Origin: an uncultured Sphingomonas sp.
GTDB lineage: Bacteria > Pseudomonadota > Alphaproteobacteria > Sphingomonadales > Sphingomonadaceae
DNA: 8,779 bases
NCBI GenBank assembly: GCA_934555855.1
Contig: CAKTFL010000066.1
Location: 1 to 8,779 of the forward strand
Direction of reading: 5' to 3'
A model generated the notes under the pieces. It did no database searches. It was not told the origin of the DNA and saw only the letters and a list, made by a program, of their open reading frames with translations. This document shows, piece by piece, positions 5,647 through 8,779 of the stretch. Every line of letters starts with the position of its first letter. Position 1 is the first letter of the stretch. The translations under genes were made by a program, and so were the position numbers.

Positions 5647-6756
5647 TTATCCACGACGCATTTCTGCGGGTTTCCCCGCGATTTGCGGACCGGTCTGCGC
5701 GGCGCGCGCCTCCAATTTGGCAACGGCGCTATCGCTCAAGGCAGCGGTCATTGCTTGGTAGGTATCCAGCATCCGATTCACGGTCGTGACGGTCCAGCCG
5801 AGCATCGCCGCAATCTCGGATGGAGTGGCGCCGGCTTCCGCCAAAGCGGTGCAGGTCGTGCCGCGCAGGTCATGAAAGTGTAGGCCGTCCAGTCCGGCCG
5901 CGAGGATGGCAGCGCGCCAGCGGTGATCGAAATTGACCGCCTGCCCCTTATCGCTCACACTCCAAGGCCTGCCATTGTGGGTCAGGATCGTCGTCGTCTT
6001 GCGTGGCTCGGCATCGAGCAGCGCTTTCAGTGACCGCGTGACCGGCATGTCCACCAGGCGCTTGCGCTTGCCCTGTCGGAAGCGGATCCGCGTGCCGTCA
6101 TAGCTGGACCAGCCCAGCTTCAGAAGGTCGATCTTACGCTGCCCGGTGCTTAAGCCGAGCTCGAATGCCAGCAGAATATCCGGCGGCGCGGCGGCGCGCA
6201 GGGCGAGAATATGCGGCGGCAGCCACAGGTGCTCGGATCTGTCGGCCTTGTAGACCTTCTTCGGGCGGGTGGCGTGATTGTGGCGCAGTAGGCCGCGATC
6301 CCGAGCCCACTCCAGCACGATCCGCAGCACGCCAAAGACGGCATCCGCCTGGCGCGGTGACGCAATCGCCATTTTGTCCCGCCAGCCCAGGAAGCGCGGG
6401 CGAATCTTCGGATCCTCCAGCACCTCGATCGGGTGCTTCGCGTATTCGATCTCGATCTTCGCGATTGCCGTGCCGTAATCGCGCTTTGTCCGCGGAGCGA
6501 GCCGGGTCCACTCGGGTGACTTCTGATAGGCATCGAGCAGCGCTTGCATGGTGCCGCTGGTCCGCGCCTTCTTCGGCGCCCCGATCGCGTCGTGGTAGGC
6601 GCGCATGAAGGCGGGCGTGCCCGGCCCCCAGGCTTCGTCCTCGTCGCCCGCGAGCGGCTTTAGCGCCCCAAAGCCGCGCAGGGTGTAGTAATAGCGGATC
6701 GTGCCGTCACTCAGCACCTTCCGATGCCGATAGACGCCCTTAAGCGGCGCGCGCAT
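5647..6756 (-). CDS. int: Tyrosine site-specific recombinase (phage-type integrase)
   Basis: This 369-residue integrase would recombine the element's attP with the tRNA-Gln attB. The N-terminal part (MRAPLKGVYRHRKVLSDGTI, then YYYTLRG) is the arm-binding-type domain common in alphaproteobacterial phage integrases, followed by a core-binding SAM-like domain (about 68-165). The catalytic domain carries Arg207 (STGQRKIDLL), the beta-hairpin lysine near 230 (RQGKRKR), His295 and Arg298 (FHDLRGT), Trp321 in place of the second His (AMLGW, a permitted replacement) and the nucleophile Tyr333 (MLDTYQAM). Nothing is missing, so it is probably active. Its stop lies 42 nt from the tRNA-Gln fragment. Its start overlaps the excisionase-like gene by 17 bp, so the two are cotranscribed. 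Confidence 0.96.
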   Translation of the reverse strand: MRAPLKGVYRHRKVLSDGTIRYYYTLRGFGALKPLAGDEDEAWGPGTPAFMRAYHDAIGAPKKARTSGTMQALLDAYQKSPEWTRLAPRTKRDYGTAIAKIEIEYAKHPIEVLEDPKIRPRFLGWRDKMAIASPRQADAVFGVLRIVLEWARDRGLLRHNHATRPKKVYKADRSEHLWLPPHILALRAAAPPDILLAFELGLSTGQRKIDLLKLGWSSYDGTRIRFRQGKRKRLVDMPVTRSLKALLDAEPRKTTTILTHNGRPWSVSDKGQAVNFDHRWRAAILAAGLDGLHFHDLRGTTCTALAEAGATPSEIAAMLGWTVTTVNRMLDTYQAMTAALSDSAVAKLEARAAQTGPQIAGKPAEMRRG

Positions 6757-6988
6757 TATCCGCTTCCCATTGCTCCAGCGGCGAGAGCTTGCGGCCGGCG
6801 GTCAGGCCGGTCGTCTGATCCAGCACGCGATCGTGCTGCCGCAGGTCGTAGCGCGTCGTGCCCGGCACTGGACCGGGGACGAGCCCCCGCGCTTGCCAAG
6901 CATCGTAGGTCCCGGCGCTGATCCCGCCGAGATATTCGCAAATGCCCTCCTTCGTCTGAAGGCGGGCCAGCGGGTTGAAGCCGCTCAC
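6740..6988 (-). CDS. Excisionase-like helix-turn-helix protein
   Basis: An 82-residue protein beginning MSGFNPLARLQTKEGICEYL. Residues about 11-57 form a winged-helix/MerR-AlpA type DNA-binding unit: TKEGICEYLGGISAGTYDAW is the helix-turn-helix, and GLVPGPVPGTTRYDLRQHD is the wing segment usual in excisionase-type proteins. The rest is a short charged tail. Such proteins bend attachment DNA and direct excision; some act as transcription regulators. The GTG at 6988 is chosen because it overlaps the stop of the nuclease gene (GTGA) and follows a G-rich ribosome site (GGGGG at 7000-6996) by 7 nt. A longer GTG start at 7030 would run 46 bases into the nuclease gene. It overlaps the integrase gene by 17 bp. 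An excisionase role is inferred from fold and position. Confidence 0.8.
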   Translation of the reverse strand: MSGFNPLARLQTKEGICEYLGGISAGTYDAWQARGLVPGPVPGTTRYDLRQHDRVLDQTTGLTAGRKLSPLEQWEADNARAA

Positions 6989-7368
6989 CGGCAATCCCCC
7001 ATGTGATAGCGCCTCCAGTACCGATCCCACTTCACGGCGGCCCCGGCAGCGAGGAGGGCACAGGACAGGCTACGACCGTCCGGCAGTGTGCAGCGGGCGA
7101 CCACCCGCGAATAGCTCCGGTCGACCGGCTGGCAGGTCAGGCGCTGGTGGAGCGTCAGCCTGGTCGCGATCGTCCGCGCCCGGCGGGCGGCGGCATCATC
7201 GCACACGTATCCCGCGCGGCGCTGGCGGCATGGCGAGGCGCTGGTGAAGTCGGGTGCCTGGACGCCGGCCACACGGACCTTCTCGCCCGATCGGCACCAT
7301 AGCGGCCCGTCGCCGTCGTGGACGCGCACGACCTCGCAGACGAAAGGCGGCGGCAGATCAGCGGGCAT
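6985..7368 (-). CDS. SNase-fold (thermonuclease family) protein with altered active site
   Basis: This 127-residue protein has the staphylococcal-nuclease OB-fold pattern: FVCEVVRVHDGD (9-20), VRVAGVQAPDF (31-41) and YSRVVARCTLPDGRSLSCALLAAGAA (86-111). Compared with staphylococcal nuclease, Arg35 (here Arg32) and Arg87 (here Arg88) are kept, as are Asp18/Asp20, but the calcium ligand Asp40 is Gln37, Thr41 is Ala38 and Glu43 is Asp40. Activity may be reduced, changed or lost. There is no signal peptide, yet it has eight cysteines (11, 25, 47, 56, 79, 93, 103, 126), odd for a cytoplasmic protein. The start at 7368 has GGAGG 6 nt upstream and overlaps the preceding gene by 11 bp; its stop overlaps the excisionase-like start. 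The family call is good; the activity is uncertain. Confidence 0.82.
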   Translation of the reverse strand: MPADLPPPFVCEVVRVHDGDGPLWCRSGEKVRVAGVQAPDFTSASPCRQRRAGYVCDDAAARRARTIATRLTLHQRLTCQPVDRSYSRVVARCTLPDGRSLSCALLAAGAAVKWDRYWRRYHMGDCR

Positions 7369-8173
7369 AATCGCCCTCCCCCTTCGGCGCTTCCGGCTGC
7401 TGAAGGGCTGCGGTGACAATGCGCGCAATCCGGTCCAGCGCACCGAACGCGGCAGCTTTTCCGTCAGGCGGGATCGTCTCATGCGTCTCTAGCGCGACCT
7501 CCCGCAGAGCCTTCCGCAACCGCTCCACTTCCCCCGACTCCCTCGACGGTGCTTTGGGGCACGGCGAGGCGGAGAGGGCTTCCCTAGCCTCGCGAACCAT
7601 GTAGGCACAGTTCTCAGCGTCATCGTCGCGTGAATGATCCAACAGCGTCGCAATGCGCCTCAAGGCTATCTCGTAGCGGCCCGACACCTCCCGCCAGCCT
7701 TCGGGAGCCTCGCTCGGCAGGGGCGCGGCGGTGGGCTTGGGCGTGTAGGCGATGATATTATACGGATGGGTCCGGACAACGCGCCATTGTTGATCTTCCG
7801 CAGTCGTACCAGACATCTCACGTCCATCAGGCGTTTGCCACAGAACGTCTCCTCCATCCCAATCCTCAGGCGCACTGTCCCCGCCCGCCCACGGCTTCAT
7901 AGCGGCCGGGATCGGCTGGTTGTGACTCCCAACCTTTTCTACCCCCTCGCCACTTTGCCCTTCTGTGGGGAGAGGCAGGGCGCGGATGGCGGCGGCGATC
8001 TGCTTGGCAACACGCCTCGCCTCGCCATGAATATTGACGCCCTCCATGTCGCGGTCGGCACTGGCTGCAGTGTGCAGCACGCGAGCGCCCTCAGCTACGT
8101 CATCCGCAACCTTCGCAGCCGCCTCCCGCATCGCCTCGGCCCCCGCCATCTTCGCGTCAGTGGGCTTATCCAT
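7358..8173 (-). CDS. Modular phage-type protein of unknown function
   Basis: This 271-residue protein starts MDKPTDAKMAGAEAMREAAA; the ATG at 8173 is chosen for its GGAG about 9 nt upstream and 8-bp overlap with the preceding gene. An upstream ATG at 8188 has no ribosome site. Residues 10-66 are an Ala-rich amphipathic helical region. A Gly/Glu/Ser linker follows (TEGQSGEGVEKVG, 70-82), then a small aromatic domain (about 93-145) with WDGGDVLWQTPDGREM and YNIIAYTPK, resembling a short domain I associate with phage proteins ending in an 'IIAY' motif. Further helices follow (158-200), a second linker (SPCPKAPSRESGEVER) and a C-terminal helical block (215-258). There is no signal peptide or membrane span. 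It looks assembled from exchangeable segments. Function unknown. Confidence 0.75.
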   Translation of the reverse strand: MDKPTDAKMAGAEAMREAAAKVADDVAEGARVLHTAASADRDMEGVNIHGEARRVAKQIAAAIRALPLPTEGQSGEGVEKVGSHNQPIPAAMKPWAGGDSAPEDWDGGDVLWQTPDGREMSGTTAEDQQWRVVRTHPYNIIAYTPKPTAAPLPSEAPEGWREVSGRYEIALRRIATLLDHSRDDDAENCAYMVREAREALSASPCPKAPSRESGEVERLRKALREVALETHETIPPDGKAAAFGALDRIARIVTAALQQPEAPKGEGDYAR

Positions 8174-8342
8174 CGTCACGGACTCCATGGGAAAGGTGGT
8201 CCACGCAACGCTCAAAGGCGGCGTGATCGGTGGGATGAAGACGGCCGCAGCGCTGGCCGAAAGTTCCACCCGTTGCGGCAACGACGACGACCAAGATCAA
8301 GAGCGCGATCATGGCGGCGCAGAGGATGTTAGCGGCCCTCAC
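8166..8342 (-). CDS. Small single-span membrane protein of the element
   Basis: The 58-residue protein starts MRAANILCAAMIALLILVVV. The GTG at 8342 is well supported: AGGAGG lies 7 nt upstream, and the codon overlaps the stop of the Lar-like gene (GTGA). Residues about 4-24 are one strongly hydrophobic helix. The remainder (GTFGQRCGRLHPTDHAAFER, then CVDHLSHG) carries two cysteines, Cys32 and Cys46, that could form a disulfide if the C-terminus faces the periplasm. No lipobox is evident. Its stop overlaps the next gene by 8 bp. Short membrane proteins of this shape are common in phage accessory operons; the role (envelope change, exclusion or other) is unknown. Confidence 0.7.
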   Translation of the reverse strand: MRAANILCAAMIALLILVVVVAATGGTFGQRCGRLHPTDHAAFERCVDHLSHGVRDDG

Positions 8343-8779
8343 TTCCCGCCCTCCTTCGCGATAGGCTGGCCGGCGAAGGCAAGCATGGCGGCAATCACAT
8401 CGGGTTCTTTGACCTGCATGTATCCCTGCATCCAAGGCAGCGGCATGGCGCAATGCTCCGCCAGCACCTCCCTAGCCCTCGCCTCATCCCCCACATTCAA
8501 CGAACCGACTGTTTTGTGGGAAGTGGAGGCGGGAGTTGCGGTATCCGCTGGAAGTGGGGCGGCTGGGGTGCGAGAGTCGTGCAGGCGATTCCACCAATTG
8601 GCGCCGTTATAGGCCCAACCACCGACGCGACGCTGGTCGATCAAGCACCCCGTGTAATCTCGGAGCGTCTTGCTGTTCTCGCACGAGATATAATATCCCG
8701 CGCCAGTCCCGGCGTCGGATATGACGGCCTTGCCCCCACACAGCTTACACGGGACGCACGCCACTTGGGCGTCAAGCAT
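8339..8779 (-). CDS. Lar-like zinc-ribbon protein with C-terminal extension (start at window edge)
   Basis: At least 146 residues are visible. The ATG lies exactly on the last three bases, so the true start may be further out and no ribosome site can be seen. The N-terminal part resembles restriction-alleviation (Lar) family proteins: a knuckle CKLCGGKA (Cys11, Cys14), an aromatic strand GYYISC (Cys33), a further Cys45, and the closing motif ANWWNRL (60-66) that corresponds to the family's 'AWNRR' end. The second knuckle is unusual, with 11 residues between Cys33 and Cys45 instead of two. A Pro/Ala/Thr linker (72-88) leads to a second helical unit, EARAREVLAEHCAMPLPWMQ to MLAFAGQP. Lar proteins moderate host type I restriction, but this role is only inferred. 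The stop overlaps the small membrane protein start. Confidence 0.65.
   Translation of the reverse strand: MLDAQVACVPCKLCGGKAVISDAGTGAGYYISCENSKTLRDYTGCLIDQRRVGGWAYNGANWWNRLHDSRTPAAPLPADTATPASTSHKTVGSLNVGDEARAREVLAEHCAMPLPWMQGYMQVKEPDVIAAMLAFAGQPIAKEGGK

Larger units (their letters stand above)
5553..8779. mobile_element. One end of a tRNA-Gln-integrated prophage or integrative element
   Basis: The left boundary is the tRNA-Gln fragment, with crossover probably in its anticodon loop (5591-5597); the right boundary is outside the window. Inside are integrase, excisionase-like, SNase-like, modular phage-type, small membrane and Lar-like genes, all leftward with overlapping ends. This cargo is typical of the early or accessory arm of sphingomonad temperate phages (family knowledge, not searched). 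No capsid, portal, terminase, replication or conjugation genes are visible, so the element type and whether it is complete stay open. Confidence 0.8.

Noticed and set aside
5647..5655. TTATCCACG, one base from a DnaA box
   Set aside because: It is a single near-match overlapping the integrase stop, with no cluster of boxes or AT-rich unwinding region.
5172..5723. A minus-strand frame spanning the tRNA-Gln fragment
   Set aside because: It crosses the attachment site and overlaps the esterase and integrase genes in other frames; no ribosome site or motif.

Overview
The window is high-GC alphaproteobacterial DNA, most likely from a sphingomonad (Sphingomonas or a relative). The evidence is gene content (secA and argJ separated by a small exported protein, a catalase-family protein, an intracellular PHB-depolymerase-type esterase) and an EcfG-type promoter match (GGAAC-N17-CGTT). 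The genus is inferred, not proven.

Left part (1-5552) looks chromosomal. It holds the 5' part of secA (-), a small secreted or membrane protein (-), argJ of arginine biosynthesis (+), and a convergent two-gene unit (-) made of a catalase-family haem protein and a YjdJ-type acetyltransferase joined by an ATGA overlap. An EcfG-like stress promoter lies just upstream of that unit. Next are tRNA-Gly(CCC) (+), two tiny coupled ORFs (-), and a PHB-depolymerase-family alpha/beta hydrolase (-) with a strongly structured 5' leader.

At 5553-5604 (-) lies only the 3' 52 nt of a tRNA-Gln(TTG), from base 25/26 through the anticodon loop to CCA. No 5' half adjoins it. This is the displaced tRNA end left by a site-specific integrative element, so the right part (about 5590 to the window end) is one end of a prophage or integrative element. 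The intact tRNA-Gln should lie at the other end, outside the window.

The visible element genes form one leftward six-gene run in which every junction overlaps: Lar-like zinc-ribbon protein, small membrane protein, modular phage-type protein, SNase-fold protein, excisionase-like HTH protein and tyrosine integrase. Integrase and excisionase therefore appear to be the promoter-distal end of an early or accessory operon. No structural, replication or conjugation genes are visible, so prophage versus other integrative element cannot be decided.

No gene-free stretch exceeds 300 bases; the longest (3573-3730) holds the catalase promoter region and the tRNA-Gly upstream region. No CRISPR array, IS element or rRNA was seen.
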